From Lautropia dentalis (lineage in GTDB: Bacteria; Pseudomonadota; Gammaproteobacteria; Burkholderiales; Burkholderiaceae_E), in contig NZ_RRUE01000001.1 in assembly GCF_003892345.1 (NCBI RefSeq), forward strand, positions 899,008-963,007: DNA of 64,000 nucleotides. Direction: 5' to 3'. How positions within the stretch are numbered: position 1 is the stretch's first letter; the number at the start of each line of letters is the position of its first letter. Position numbers and translations under genes: made by a program. Positions 18,640 through 28,059 of this stretch are shown piece after piece. The notes under the pieces are model-generated. The model saw only the letters and a program-made list of their open reading frames with translations, made no database searches and was not told the origin of the DNA.

Positions 18640-19524
18640 ATGACAGATACACGCAACAACGGACAGCACACGCCGGAAGCCGTTGCCGGGCAGAATGGTT
18701 CACCTCGCATCGCAGCCGTCCTGGCCGAACGGGCGAAGGCCGGCCGGGCTGCGCTGGTCCCCTATGTGACGGCCGGCTTTCCGCAGCCGGACCTGTCGCT
18801 GGACGTGCTGCGGGCGCTGGTGGCGGGTGGTGCCGACATCATCGAACTGGGCGTGCCGTTCTCCGACCCGGCGGCCGACGGCCCCACCATCCAGCGCGCC
18901 AATGACCAGGCGCTGGCCGCCGGCATGAGCCTGGCGAAGGTGCTGGCCCTGGTGACCGAGTTCCGTCGCGAGAATGCGCATACCCCCATCGTGCTGATGG
19001 GTTACTGCAACCCCATCGAGGCCATGGGCCTGCAGCGCTTTGCCGATGCTGCGGCCCAGGCCGGGGTGGATGGCGTGCTGGTGGTGGACTGCCCGCCCGA
19101 AGAGGCGCAGGACTACGCGGCGGCGCTGCGGCGTCACCGGATCGACCTGATCTATCTGCTGGCGCCCACGTCCACGCCGGCGCGTTACCGGCTGGTGGGC
19201 GAGATCGCCAGTGGCTATGTCTATTATGTGTCGCTCAAGGGCGTGACCGGCGCCGGCCATCTCGATACCGATGCGGTGGCGCGGGCGCTGCCGGCCATCC
19301 GCGAGGCGGTTCGCCTGCCGGTGGGCGTGGGCTTCGGCATCAAGGATGCCGCCACGGCCGCGCGTGTGGCGGCCTTTGCCGATGCGGTGGTGATCGGCAG
19401 CCGGCTGATCGAGGTGCTGGAAACCGGCGAGCCGGCCGGTGCGCCGCAGCGGGCGCAGGCGTGGCTGGCCGGGGTGCGCCAGGCCATCGATGCCGTGCCG
19501 CCGCGCAAGGCAGCGTCGGCCTGA
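18640..19524 (+). CDS. trpA: Tryptophan synthase alpha subunit
   Basis: Cleaves indole-3-glycerol phosphate to indole, which is channelled to TrpB. It is 294 residues, with an N-terminal tail about 25 longer than usual. The catalytic acids lie in ELGVPFSDPAADGPTIQ; VDCPPEE, GVTGAGHLDTDAV and GFGIKDAA complete the barrel. ATG at 18640 follows GGGGGTGAG at the trpB end. An in-frame GTG at 18625 would overlap trpB. Confidence 0.97.
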   Translation: MTDTRNNGQHTPEAVAGQNGSPRIAAVLAERAKAGRAALVPYVTAGFPQPDLSLDVLRALVAGGADIIELGVPFSDPAADGPTIQRANDQALAAGMSLAKVLALVTEFRRENAHTPIVLMGYCNPIEAMGLQRFADAAAQAGVDGVLVVDCPPEEAQDYAAALRRHRIDLIYLLAPTSTPARYRLVGEIASGYVYYVSLKGVTGAGHLDTDAVARALPAIREAVRLPVGVGFGIKDAATAARVAAFADAVVIGSRLIEVLETGEPAGAPQRAQAWLAGVRQAIDAVPPRKAASA

Positions 19525-19646
19525 CGGGCTACCGGCGGGGTCCGTCCGGCGCGGGGCGGGGTTGGCATGCCGTTCGGGCCGCAGTGCCAGAACGTTGTCC
19601 CGGAGCCTCGCCGGCAGGTCATGCCGGAGTCGGCCCGAAGGGAATT

Positions 19647-19724
19647 CCCCTTTGGGCGTCCTGACTGTTCGAGGCCATCGAGGATCCTGCGGCCCCACCG
19701 CCTTGTCCTGCACGCCCAAAGGGG
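19647..19724. repeat. Type III palindromic repeat, copy 2
   Basis: Arms CCCCTTTGGGCG (19647-19658) and CGCCCAAAGGGG (19713-19724) enclose an interior whose reverse complement matches 15999-16090. It sits in the 333-bp gap between trpA and accD; nothing else is recognisable there. Confidence 0.8.
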
Positions 19725-19857
19725 TTTTGCAGGGAAGAACACGCCCACCACATCCCCTGAAGCTGGCCCCGATTCTGTTTTATCATGCCGCCCATGCTGT
19801 TCCGGCACGGGGCGGCATCTTCCTATCCCTACTGCCAACCAACAGGAAGCAGAATCC

Positions 19858-20790
19858 ATGAGCTGGCTTGACAAGATCCTGCCCCCGGGCCTGAAGCGCT
19901 CCAACAGTTCGTCGCGCGCCAAGCAGGTGCCGGAGGGACTGTGGGTCAAGTGCCCCGCGTGCGATGCGGTGCTGTACTCCACCGAGCTGGAAAAGAACCT
20001 CAACGTCTGCCCCAAGTGTGACCATCACATGCGGCTGCGGGCCCGGCTGCGGCTGGAGCGCCTGCTGGACGCCGATGGCCGCCAGGAGCTGGGTCAGGAG
20101 GTCCGGCCGGTGGACGCGCTGAAGTTCAAGGACTCGAAGAAGTACACCGACCGCCTGTCGCAGGCCAGCAGCAATTCCGGTGAGACCGATGCGCTGGTGG
20201 TGATGGAAGGCACCATCGAAGGCCGGCCGGTGGTGGCGGCATGCTTCGAGTTCGACTTCATGGGTGGCTCGATGGGTTCAGTGGTGGGCGAGCGCTTCGA
20301 ACGGGGCGTGGAGCGCGCCATCGAGAAGCGTTGCCCGTTCATCTCCATTGCGGCCTCGGGCGGGGCGCGCATGCAGGAGGGCCTGCTGTCCCTGATGCAG
20401 ATGGCCAAGACCACGGCGGCGCTGAGCCGGCTGGGCTCGGAGCGGCTGCCGTACTTCTCGGTGCTGACCGACCCGACCATGGGCGGTGTGTCGGCCAGCT
20501 TTGCTTTCCTGGGTGATGTGGTGATTGCCGAACCCAACGCGCTGGTGGGCTTTGCCGGCCCGCGCGTGATCGAGCAGACGGTGCGCGAAAAGCTGCCCGA
20601 GGGCTTCCAGCGGGCCGAGTTTCTGCTGCAGAAGGGCGCCATCGACATGATCGTGCATCGCAAGGACATGCGCGAGACACTCTCCGACCTGGCGGCGCTG
20701 CTGCAGAAGCGGCCGGCGCTGGTGCGTGAGACGCCGGCCGATGCGCTGACGCCGGATGCCGGGGCGGCAGCGGCCGAGGTGCCGGCCTGA
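19858..20790 (+). CDS. accD: Acetyl-CoA carboxylase carboxyltransferase beta subunit
   Basis: Beta subunit of the carboxyltransferase half of acetyl-CoA carboxylase, first step of fatty-acid synthesis. An N-terminal zinc ribbon shows CPACD and CPKCD at residues 27-50. The crotonase-type core has [20 protein letters not shown] and MGGVSASFA. It is 310 residues with a short Ala-rich tail. The upstream frame stays open to 19567 through the palindrome, but the conserved [10 protein letters not shown] start is at 19858 with CAGGAAG before it. Confidence 0.97.
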   Translation: MSWLDKILPPGLKRSNSSSRAKQVPEGLWVKCPACDAVLYSTELEKNLNVCPKCDHHMRLRARLRLERLLDADGRQELGQEVRPVDALKFKDSKKYTDRLSQASSNSGETDALVVMEGTIEGRPVVAACFEFDFMGGSMGSVVGERFERGVERAIEKRCPFISIAASGGARMQEGLLSLMQMAKTTAALSRLGSERLPYFSVLTDPTMGGVSASFAFLGDVVIAEPNALVGFAGPRVIEQTVREKLPEGFQRAEFLLQKGAIDMIVHRKDMRETLSDLAALLQKRPALVRETPADALTPDAGAAAAEVPA

Positions 20791-20830
20791 GCCTGTTTCC
20801 TGCCCGAAAGTCCTCTGTTCGATCCTGACC

Positions 20831-22195
20831 ATGCCTGCCTTCACGCTGCCCACCACCCTGGATGCCTGGCTTTCGCTGCTCGAAACCCGCCATGTGCGCC
20901 CCATCGATCTGGGGCTCGAACGGGTGGGGCAGGTCTGGCGGCGGCTCGGTGTCTCACTGCCCGGGGTCAAGTTCGTCGTGGGGGGCACGAACGGCAAGGG
21001 TTCGACCTGCGCCATGCTCGAAGCCATCCTGCTGGCGGCCGGCTACCGGGTGGGCTGCCACACCTCGCCGCACCTGATCCGCTTCAACGAGCGCATCCGC
21101 ATCAATGGCGAGGAGCTGTCCGACGAGGCGCTGCTGCCGCTGTTCGAGCGGGTGGAGCTGGCGCGCGGTGATGTCTCGCTGTCGTACTTCGAGTTCACCA
21201 CGCTGGTGATGCTGCTGGCGTTTTCCGGACAGCTACTGGATGCGCTGGTGATGGAGATCGGCCTGGGTGGACGGCTGGACGCGGTCAATCTGGTCGATGC
21301 CGACTGCGCCATCGTCACCAGTGTCGATATCGATCACGCCGACTGGCTGGGTGACAACCGCGAGGCCATCGGGCTGGAGAAGGCCCATATTTTTCGTGCC
21401 GGCAAGCCGGCCATCTGCAGCGATCCGCACCCCCCGAAAAGCCTGATCAGGCACGCCGAAACCATCGGTGCCGACCTGTGGCTGCTCGGGCGCGACTACA
21501 ACTATGCGGGCGACCGGCAGCAGTGGTCGTGGAGCGGGCGCGGGGCACGGCGCAGCGGCCTGGCCTATCCGGCGCTGCGCGGGATGAACCAGCTGCTCAA
21601 TGCCTCCGGGGCGCTGGCGGCCCTGCAGGCGGTGCGCCCGCAGCTGCCGGTGGGGGCGCAGGACATCCGTCGTGGTCTGGCGCTGGTGGACATTCCCGGG
21701 CGCTTCCAGGTCATGCCGGGCCAGCCGACCATCATTCTGGACGTGGGGCACAACCCGCATGCGGCCGGCCATCTGGTGGCCAACCTGGGCAACATGGCCT
21801 ATCACCCCGAAACGTACGCCGTGTTCGGCATGATGGCCGACAAGGACATCGACGGCGTGATCGCCCACCTGCGCAACCATGTCGATCACTGGATCTGCTG
21901 CGATCTGCCGGGGCCGCGGGGCGCCAGTGCGCAGATGCTCGAAGACTGTCTGCATGCTGCGGGCATCACCGACCTGAAGGATCCGAAAAAGGGCATCAAC
22001 CGGACTGTGGTGTGCAGTACCACGCCGGACGAAGGTTTGCGTCTGGCGCGCAGGCAGGCTGACCTGAATGATAGAATCCTCGTCTTTGGCTCGTTCGTTA
22101 CCGTTGCGCAGGCCCTGCCGGCGGTCAGGGAGCAACTTCAGGAACCGCCGCAGGCGTTTCACGACGCCACCCAGGAAATCTCCCGCCCACACTGA
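20831..22195 (+). CDS. folC: Dihydrofolate synthase / folylpolyglutamate synthase
   Basis: Adds glutamate to dihydropteroate and to reduced folates, using ATP. The P-loop is GGTNGKGST near residue 55; SYFEFTTLVMLLAF, EIGLGGRLDAVN and SVDIDHADWLG are family hallmarks, and DVGHNPHAA marks the C-terminal domain. It is 454 residues. The ATG at 20831 is at the conserved N-terminus. The stop overlaps the next start (TGATG). Confidence 0.96.
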   Translation: MPAFTLPTTLDAWLSLLETRHVRPIDLGLERVGQVWRRLGVSLPGVKFVVGGTNGKGSTCAMLEAILLAAGYRVGCHTSPHLIRFNERIRINGEELSDEALLPLFERVELARGDVSLSYFEFTTLVMLLAFSGQLLDALVMEIGLGGRLDAVNLVDADCAIVTSVDIDHADWLGDNREAIGLEKAHIFRAGKPAICSDPHPPKSLIRHAETIGADLWLLGRDYNYAGDRQQWSWSGRGARRSGLAYPALRGMNQLLNASGALAALQAVRPQLPVGAQDIRRGLALVDIPGRFQVMPGQPTIILDVGHNPHAAGHLVANLGNMAYHPETYAVFGMMADKDIDGVIAHLRNHVDHWICCDLPGPRGASAQMLEDCLHAAGITDLKDPKKGINRTVVCSTTPDEGLRLARRQADLNDRILVFGSFVTVAQALPAVREQLQEPPQAFHDATQEISRPH

Positions 22196-23145
22196 TGTCG
22201 CGTCCGAAATCCCGTACCGGCTCCGACGCCGCTGCCGATCCGCTGCTTCCCGAGAAGAAAAAGGCCCGCCAGCGGCTGGTGGGTGCCATTGCGCTGTGTC
22301 TGCTGGCCGCCATCGTCGTGCCGATGCTGCTGGAGTCCGAACCCCGCACCGGCCTGCGTTCACTGCCCATGACGGTGGAAAACGCCACCGAAACCACCCG
22401 GGCCGACCGTCCGTGGGTCACGCCACCGCAAACCGGCGACACCATGAGCATGCCGGATCAGGTGGTGATGGTCGACGAGGGGGCCGCCGCCCGAGGCTCT
22501 TCCCAGGCCATGCCGCAGGCACCCGGTGACCTGCCGGGCGCCCGCCTGCCCGGACTGGGCGCCGACGAGGCTGCCGGTGGCGAGGGGATGGACGCCGCCA
22601 CCGGCCAGACGCCGGATGCTTCCCGCACCGCGGCCGCGGCCCGCCAGGCTGCGGAGGCCCGCCATGCGGCTGGCCGGGCAGCCGAGGCGCAGGCCGCCGC
22701 TGCCCGCAGGGGGCAGCCCGGCGCTGCCGCTGCACCAGCCGGCCAGCCGGGCGCTGCTGCAACACATTCTGGTGGCGCACAGCCGCTGCCCAAACCGCTG
22801 CCGATGGCCCAGGCCCGCCAGTCTGCGCCGGCCGACCGGCCTGATGTGCTGGCCCGCCTGATCGACCAGGTGGATGCCCCGGCCAAGGGGGGCAAGACGC
22901 CGCCCGCCCAGCAGCAGCGCCGCTTCCTCGTGCAGGTGGGGGCCTACAGCAATGTGAAGAGCGCCCGTGCCGCCGTCGACCGTGTCAGCCGGGCAGGCTT
23001 CACCGCCTATCAGGAAACCGTCAAGTCCGGCAATGCCGACTGGATCCGGGTACGTGTCGGCCCCTTCGGCTCCCGCGAGGATGCCGAGCGGGCCCAGCAG
23101 GCCCTGAAGCAGGCCGGCGTGACCGCCGCGCTGATCGCACTCTAG
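22195..23145 (+). CDS. SPOR-domain membrane protein (DedD-like)
   Basis: A 316-residue division-associated protein. A short cytoplasmic N-terminus and one membrane helix (LVGAIALCLLAAIVVPMLL, about residues 27-45) come first, then a long Ala/Gly/Pro/Gln-rich periplasmic linker. A C-terminal SPOR domain (RRFLVQVGAYSNVKSARAAV, then VRVGPFGSREDAERA), about residues 240-316, is predicted to bind denuded septal peptidoglycan. It starts inside the folC stop. The position between folC and cvpA is that of dedD. Confidence 0.88.
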   Translation: MSRPKSRTGSDAAADPLLPEKKKARQRLVGAIALCLLAAIVVPMLLESEPRTGLRSLPMTVENATETTRADRPWVTPPQTGDTMSMPDQVVMVDEGAAARGSSQAMPQAPGDLPGARLPGLGADEAAGGEGMDAATGQTPDASRTAAAARQAAEARHAAGRAAEAQAAAARRGQPGAAAAPAGQPGAAATHSGGAQPLPKPLPMAQARQSAPADRPDVLARLIDQVDAPAKGGKTPPAQQQRRFLVQVGAYSNVKSARAAVDRVSRAGFTAYQETVKSGNADWIRVRVGPFGSREDAERAQQALKQAGVTAALIAL

Positions 23146-23194
23146 TCATTTCGTCATTCCATTTCCCGTCATTCCTCCCGGAGCAGAACATCCC

Positions 23195-23704
23195 ATGTCC
23201 ACCTGGTTTGCCGACGCGACCCTCTGGGACTGGACCATCGGCGTGGTGGCCCTCCTGTCCATCGCCCTGGGCCTGTGGCGTGGCTTCATCCGCACGGCAT
23301 TCGGGCTGGCCGCCTGGGTGATCGCCTTCCTGTTCACCGGTCTGGTGGCCGGTGCGCTCCGGCCCTGGGTGGCCGGCATCAGCATGCCGCCGGTGGTGCT
23401 CGAGGTGCTGGTGTTCCTCGTGCTGTTCATTCTCTGCAAGTGGGCGGGCTTCATGGTCAGCCGGGCGATGCGTGCCATCGGCCTGGGCGGGCTGGACCGC
23501 TTCTTCGGGGCGGTCCTGGGGGCTGCCCGCGCCGCGGTGATCGTCATGGTGCTGGCCATGGCCGCCACCATTGCCATCAACCAGGGGGTGGCGCCCCCGG
23601 GGCTCTCCTGGCAGAAGGCGCACGCCAGGCCGCTGCTGGATGCGCTCTCGGCCGTAGGCTTCCAGTTCCTGGCGCAGAATGCGCAGGGGGCCCGCGGGGC
23701 CTGA
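23195..23704 (+). CDS. cvpA: CvpA family membrane protein
   Basis: A 169-residue integral membrane protein with four hydrophobic segments (residues about 10-27, 30-50, 60-85 and 100-125). It contains the family-typical SIALGLWRGFIRTAFGLAAW and FFGAVLGAARAAVIV segments. CvpA is linked to colicin V export and envelope maintenance and is normally next to purF, as here. Confidence 0.9.
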   Translation: MSTWFADATLWDWTIGVVALLSIALGLWRGFIRTAFGLAAWVIAFLFTGLVAGALRPWVAGISMPPVVLEVLVFLVLFILCKWAGFMVSRAMRAIGLGGLDRFFGAVLGAARAAVIVMVLAMAATIAINQGVAPPGLSWQKAHARPLLDALSAVGFQFLAQNAQGARGA

Positions 23705-23845
23705 CGGCGCTCCCCGCAGATTCCGGCAGGGGTGGCGCCAGCACCCGCTGCCAGCAGTTTTCAGCCGGGCAGGGTGGATGGCGGCAGCCCTGCCGGCCGT
23801 GCGAATGGTCGAGCCGTTCCTTTCTGCATCGAGGTGGGGACCGAT

Positions 23846-25312
23846 ATGTGCGGAGTTCTGGGTCTGGCGGGGCAGTCGCCCGCCAATCAGCTGTTGTATG
23901 ACGGACTGCTGCTGCTGCAGCACCGGGGGCAGGATGCTGCCGGCATTGCCACCTGCAGTGGCCGCAACTTTGCGGTGCACAAGGACAGTGGCCTGGTGCG
24001 CGATGTCTTTCGTACCCGCAACATGCGGGCGCTCCCGGGCAACACCGGCATCGGCCATGTGCGCTACCCCACGGCCGGATCGGCCGTCTGTTCGGAGGAG
24101 GCCCAGCCCTTCTATGTGAATGCGCCATTCGGCATCACCTTTGCCCACAACGGCAACCTCACCAACACCGAACAGCTCAAGCAGGAGCTGTTCCAGCGCG
24201 ACCGTCGCCACATCAACACCGATTCCGACTCGGAAGTGCTGCTCAACGTGCTGGCACACGAGCTGGACAACGAGGCCCGCGGTGTGTCGCTCGACCCGGA
24301 CACCATCTTCCGGGCCGTGGCCACCCTGCATCGTCGGGTGCGCGGCGCCTATGCCTGCGTGGCCGAGATCTCCGGCTACGGCCTGCTGGCCTTCCGTGAT
24401 CCCATGGGCATCCGGCCGCTCTGCTATGGCGTGGCCGAGGCACCGAATGGCCAGACCGAATATCTGATCGCCTCCGAATCGGTGGCGCTGGAGGGCATGG
24501 GGTTTCGGCTGGTGCGTGATCTGGCGCCCGGTGAGGCCGTGTTCATCGACATGGACGGCAACTTCCACAGCCGCCTGTATGAACAGGCCGGCCCGCTCAC
24601 GCCCTGCATCTTCGAGTACGTCTACTTTGCGCGTCCCGACTCGGTCATCGATGGCGCCTCGGTGTACGACGTGCGTCTGAAGCTGGGCGAGAACCTGGCC
24701 GAAACGGTGGCCCGGCAGATGCAGGCCGGCGACATCGATGTGGTCATTCCCATCCCCGAGACCTCGCGCCCCTCGGCCATGCAGCTGGCCAGCCGGCTGG
24801 GCCTGAACTACCGCGAGGGCTTCATCAAGAACCGCTACGTCGGCCGCACCTTCATCATGCCCGGCCAGTCGGTACGCCGCAAATCGGTGCGCCAGAAGCT
24901 CAACGCCATGAGCATCGAGTTTCGGGGCAAGAACGTGCTGCTGGTGGACGATTCCATCGTGCGTGGCACCACCTCGCGCGAGATCGTGCAGATGGCCCGC
25001 GAGGCCGGTGCCAACAAGGTGTTCTTCGCTTCGGCCGCGCCCCCGGTGCGTTTTCCCAACGTGTACGGCATCGACATGCCCACGCGCAGCGAGCTGATCG
25101 CCCACGAGCGCGACGACGAGCAGATCCGCGAGGCCATCGGTGCCGACGCGTTGGTCTACCAGTCGATCGACGCCATGAAACAGGCCGTGCTGGATGCCGG
25201 CACCCACGCCCGCCAGTTCGAGGCTTCCTGCTTCGACGGCCAGTACTGCACCGGGGATGTCACGCCCGAATGGCTGGCTGCGCTGGAGGCCAGCCGCAGC
25301 CGGGCGGGGTGA
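23846..25312 (+). CDS. purF: Amidophosphoribosyltransferase
   Basis: First committed step of purine synthesis: glutamine plus PRPP to phosphoribosylamine. The mature N-terminus CGVLGLAG supplies the nucleophilic Cys2, which fixes the start at 23846 (after GAGGTGGGGA). The PRPP-binding motif VLLVDDSIVRGTT lies near residue 365. RHINTDSDSEVLLN is the glutaminase part. The 488-residue length fits the family. Confidence 0.97.
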   Translation: MCGVLGLAGQSPANQLLYDGLLLLQHRGQDAAGIATCSGRNFAVHKDSGLVRDVFRTRNMRALPGNTGIGHVRYPTAGSAVCSEEAQPFYVNAPFGITFAHNGNLTNTEQLKQELFQRDRRHINTDSDSEVLLNVLAHELDNEARGVSLDPDTIFRAVATLHRRVRGAYACVAEISGYGLLAFRDPMGIRPLCYGVAEAPNGQTEYLIASESVALEGMGFRLVRDLAPGEAVFIDMDGNFHSRLYEQAGPLTPCIFEYVYFARPDSVIDGASVYDVRLKLGENLAETVARQMQAGDIDVVIPIPETSRPSAMQLASRLGLNYREGFIKNRYVGRTFIMPGQSVRRKSVRQKLNAMSIEFRGKNVLLVDDSIVRGTTSREIVQMAREAGANKVFFASAAPPVRFPNVYGIDMPTRSELIAHERDDEQIREAIGADALVYQSIDAMKQAVLDAGTHARQFEASCFDGQYCTGDVTPEWLAALEASRSRAG

Positions 25313-25344
25313 GGTGGGTTGGCCCATCAGGCTTGCAGCGGGGA

Positions 25345-25385
25345 CGGGCCAGGTTGTCGGGGAATGTGTTCATGACACGCTCCAT
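25345..25385 (+). repeat. Half copy of the GCGTGTCATGG element
   Basis: After purF the sequence reads GCGGGGACGGG, then GGAATGTGTTCATGACACGCTCC, of which ATGACACGCTCC matches the right arm of the palindrome family at 16202-16230. The left arm is missing. Confidence 0.35.
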
Positions 25386-25491
25386 GGTGTGCTGATAGTC
25401 GTTTTTCGCATATCGGCGGCGGCGTGCTGTTTGCTTCCGGAGTAACCTGCACACGCTGAACCCTCTTTTCTTCGTTTTTTACGCTTTCATC

Positions 25492-26925
25492 ATGTCTGCA
25501 GATTCTTCCGCTTCCGGCAAGCCCGCTGCCGCGGCTGCTTCCCATGCAACGTCCGCCACCGGCCATGCGGCACCGGTCGCTTCCGGTGGTACATCCTCCG
25601 CCGGCCGCGCGGCACCGGCTGTTTCAGGTGATACATCCGCCGGCCACACGGTCCCGGGTGTTTCAGGCACGACACCTTCCGCCAGCGATGCGACAGTGGC
25701 TGCATCGGGCCGGGCTCCCTGGCAGGTGCGTCTGGCCGGCGTGCAGCCCGAGACGCTGGCGGTCCGTGCCGGCTACGACGCCGGCCCCTATGGCGAGCAC
25801 ACCGAGCCCATCTATCTCAGCTCCAGCTTCATGCACGACGATGCGGCCCATGCGGCGGCCAAGTTTGCGGGCGAGGTCGATGGCTTCATCTATTCGCGCT
25901 TTCGCAATCCCACCGTGCGGGTCTTCCAGGACCGGCTGGCTGCGCTGGAAGGGGCTGAATCCTGCATGTCGGCTGCGTCCGGCATGGCGGCCATCCATGC
26001 GGTGATCATGAGCCTGACCGGGGCGGGGGACCACATCGTCTGTTCGCAGGCCGTATTTGGTACCACCGTCAGCGTGCTGGGGCTGTTCGAGCGCTACGAC
26101 GTCAGCACCACCTATGTGAAGATCGACGACCTGGCTGCGTGGGAGGCCGCCATCCGGCCCGAAACCCGCTTCCTGTTCGTCGAAAGCCCGGCCAACCCCT
26201 CCACCGAGATCGCCGACATCCGCGCGCTGGCCAGGCTGGCCCACGACCGCGGCATCCTGCTGGTGGTGGACAACACTTTCTGCACCCCGGCCCTGCAGCA
26301 GCCGCTGAAGCTGGGGGCGGACATCGTCGTGCACTCGGCCACCAAGTACCTCGATGGCCAGGGACGCGTGATGGGGGGCGCCGTGCTGGGCTCCAACCCC
26401 TACATGAAGGAAAAACTGGAGCCCGTGCTGCGCCACACCGGCCCGGCACTGTCGGCCTTCAACGCCTGGATCCTGCTGGGTGGCCTGCAGACGCTGCCGG
26501 TGCGCATGCGTGCCCAGTCCGACAACGCCCTGGCCGTGGCCCGCTGGCTGGAAGCCCAGCCGGGCGTGAAGCGCGTCTTCTACCCCGGTCTGGAAAGCCA
26601 TCCGCAGCATGCACTGGCCGTGTCGCAGCAGAGTGGCTTCGGCCCGGTGCTGGCCTTCGAGGTCCAGGGCGATACGCCCGAGGTGGCGCGCCAGCATGCC
26701 TGGGCCGTGGTCAACGGCTGTCGCGTCATTTCCGTCACGGCCAACCTCGGAGACGTGAAGACCACCATCACCCATCCGGGCAGTACGACGCACGCCCGAA
26801 TGAGCCCCGAAGCCAAGGCGGCCGCCGGTATCGGCGAGGGGCAGCTGCGCATGGCCATCGGGCTCGAATCGCCTGACGATATCTGCGCCGATCTGGCCCG
26901 CGGGCTGGCCCACGTGGTGTCCTGA
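25492..26925 (+). CDS. metZ: O-succinylhomoserine sulfhydrylase
   Basis: PLP enzyme that makes homocysteine from O-succinylhomoserine and sulfide. The lysine is in HSATKYLDGQG near residue 288. YSRFRNPTVRVFQDRLAALEG and SASGMAAI-type segments support the call, as does the classical purF-metZ neighbourhood. The core begins near residue 75. Before it is an extra 70-residue Ala/Gly/Ser/Thr/Pro tail made of three degenerate 13-14 residue repeats (AGHAAP...SGDTS). At 477 residues it is about 75 longer than usual. Confidence 0.93.
   Translation: MSADSSASGKPAAAAASHATSATGHAAPVASGGTSSAGRAAPAVSGDTSAGHTVPGVSGTTPSASDATVAASGRAPWQVRLAGVQPETLAVRAGYDAGPYGEHTEPIYLSSSFMHDDAAHAAAKFAGEVDGFIYSRFRNPTVRVFQDRLAALEGAESCMSAASGMAAIHAVIMSLTGAGDHIVCSQAVFGTTVSVLGLFERYDVSTTYVKIDDLAAWEAAIRPETRFLFVESPANPSTEIADIRALARLAHDRGILLVVDNTFCTPALQQPLKLGADIVVHSATKYLDGQGRVMGGAVLGSNPYMKEKLEPVLRHTGPALSAFNAWILLGGLQTLPVRMRAQSDNALAVARWLEAQPGVKRVFYPGLESHPQHALAVSQQSGFGPVLAFEVQGDTPEVARQHAWAVVNGCRVISVTANLGDVKTTITHPGSTTHARMSPEAKAAAGIGEGQLRMAIGLESPDDICADLARGLAHVVS
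25558..25675 (+). repeat. In-frame tandem repeat in metZ 5' end
   Basis: Three units of about 39-42 bp encode TGHAAPVASGGTSS, AGRAAPAVSGDTS and AGHTVPGVSGTTP. Unit length is a multiple of three, so slippage would keep frame. Confidence 0.6.
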
Positions 26926-27241
26926 GCGCCTGGGAGCCTCTGCAACAGTCTGCGAGCGTTTTGGCTCCCTTGCCCCGCGCGCGGGGGCTGCATTGCGTGG
27001 GGCAATGTCATGTTCAGGATACGTAGGGTGTGGCCCACAACCCGGGTTCCGGCTGGCACAAAGGCTGTACCATGGCCAACGCCGGCCACCCGCTGACGGG
27101 CTGGTGGTGCCTGCTGCTGCCAGCCTGCTCCTGTCGTCCGCCTGGCAATGGCTGCCGCCGCCGGGCGACGCCGCCCGGGCGTCAGTTTCCGGGGCCTTGG
27201 CCTGCGGGTGATGGCCGGCGTCTTCTTTCAAGGAAAACCTC
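26926..27241. other. Intergenic region between metZ and rhodanese gene
   Basis: No gene is recognisable here. TTGCCCC near 26970 and GGGGCAA near 27000 can pair around a CGCGCG core, a possible terminator-like structure for metZ without a T tract. AAGGAAAACC just before 27242 is the ribosome site of the next gene. Confidence 0.4.
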
Positions 27242-27673
27242 ATGCCGATTCTTTCCCGTGCTCCCTCCCGCCTGCTGACCGCCTGCGCTGCGGCCGCGTT
27301 CCTCACCGCCTGCGCCGCCCAGGCCGGCAGTACCGATGCCTCCGCCCCGACCGGCCATGAGCATGCCGCAGCTTCTGCCCAGGGGGCCGTACAGTCGCCG
27401 GCCGCCACCGAGGCGAAGGCCGTCTGGGTCGACGTGCGTACGCCGGCCGAGTACCAGGCCGGTCACCTCGAAGGTGCCCACAACATTCCGGTCGAGGACA
27501 TCGTCAGCCAGATCCACACCGTGGCCCCCGACAAGAACACCCCGGTGATGCTCTACTGCAAGAGCGGACGGCGTGCCGAGCGGGCCCGTCAGGCCCTGAC
27601 GGCCGAAGGCTACACCCACGTCGAGAACCGCGGCGGCTACGAAGACCTCGTCAAACAGCTGGGCGCGCAGTAA
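27242..27673 (+). CDS. Rhodanese-like domain lipoprotein
   Basis: A 143-residue secreted protein. The N-terminal signal ends in FLTACAAQ, a lipobox with cysteine near residue 22. A His/Ala/Ser-rich spacer follows. A single rhodanese domain (VWVDVRTPAEYQAGHLEGA, then LYCKSGRRA with the active-site cysteine near residue 104) fills the rest. It resembles periplasmic PspE/GlpE-type sulfurtransferases. The persulfide acceptor is unknown. Confidence 0.88.
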   Translation: MPILSRAPSRLLTACAAAAFLTACAAQAGSTDASAPTGHEHAAASAQGAVQSPAATEAKAVWVDVRTPAEYQAGHLEGAHNIPVEDIVSQIHTVAPDKNTPVMLYCKSGRRAERARQALTAEGYTHVENRGGYEDLVKQLGAQ

Positions 27674-27767
27674 GGCGACCCGTCAACAGTGCACTACAGC
27701 CACGCACCGCAGTCACGCACTGCGGTTGCGTCCCAGCTGCCCGGAAGTGCACCGCAGGGCCAAGCGC

Positions 27768-27857
27768 GCCAGCTGCGTCAATCACGCCAGCTGCGCCGAT
27801 CACACCAGCTACGCCAATCACACTGGCTGCGCCAACCACGCCAGCCATGTCAGTTAC
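27768..27857 (+). repeat. 18-bp tandem repeat, five units
   Basis: Five 18-bp units on the pattern GCCAGCTGCGCCAATCAC fill this stretch, with growing divergence toward the right end. It lies in the gene-free interval 27674-28059, upstream of the RCC1 gene; I see nothing else there apart from the ribosome site near 28050. Confidence 0.75.
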
Positions 27858-28059
27858 GCCAGCCGCTCCACGGCTGCCACCCCCCTCCATTGTTGTTTTT
27901 CCGTGCCATGCGCCGTCGCTGTCCGGGCACGCCCAACGCCGGCCGGCTGGCCAGTACCGCCGCTGGAACGGGCTGCATCCGGTGCACCGGCGGCGTCTTT
28001 CATGCCGCCACCCACAATGCTGCTTCCAACACATCGGGATTCGAACAGGGAGCAGGACA

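Noticed and set aside
23021-25327. A 768-codon minus-strand frame over cvpA and purF
   Set aside because: Antisense to two conserved genes; His/Gly/Arg-rich without homology.
27768-27857. CRISPR array candidate
   Set aside because: Units are contiguous 18-bp repeats without unique spacers; the same holds for the other tandem arrays.
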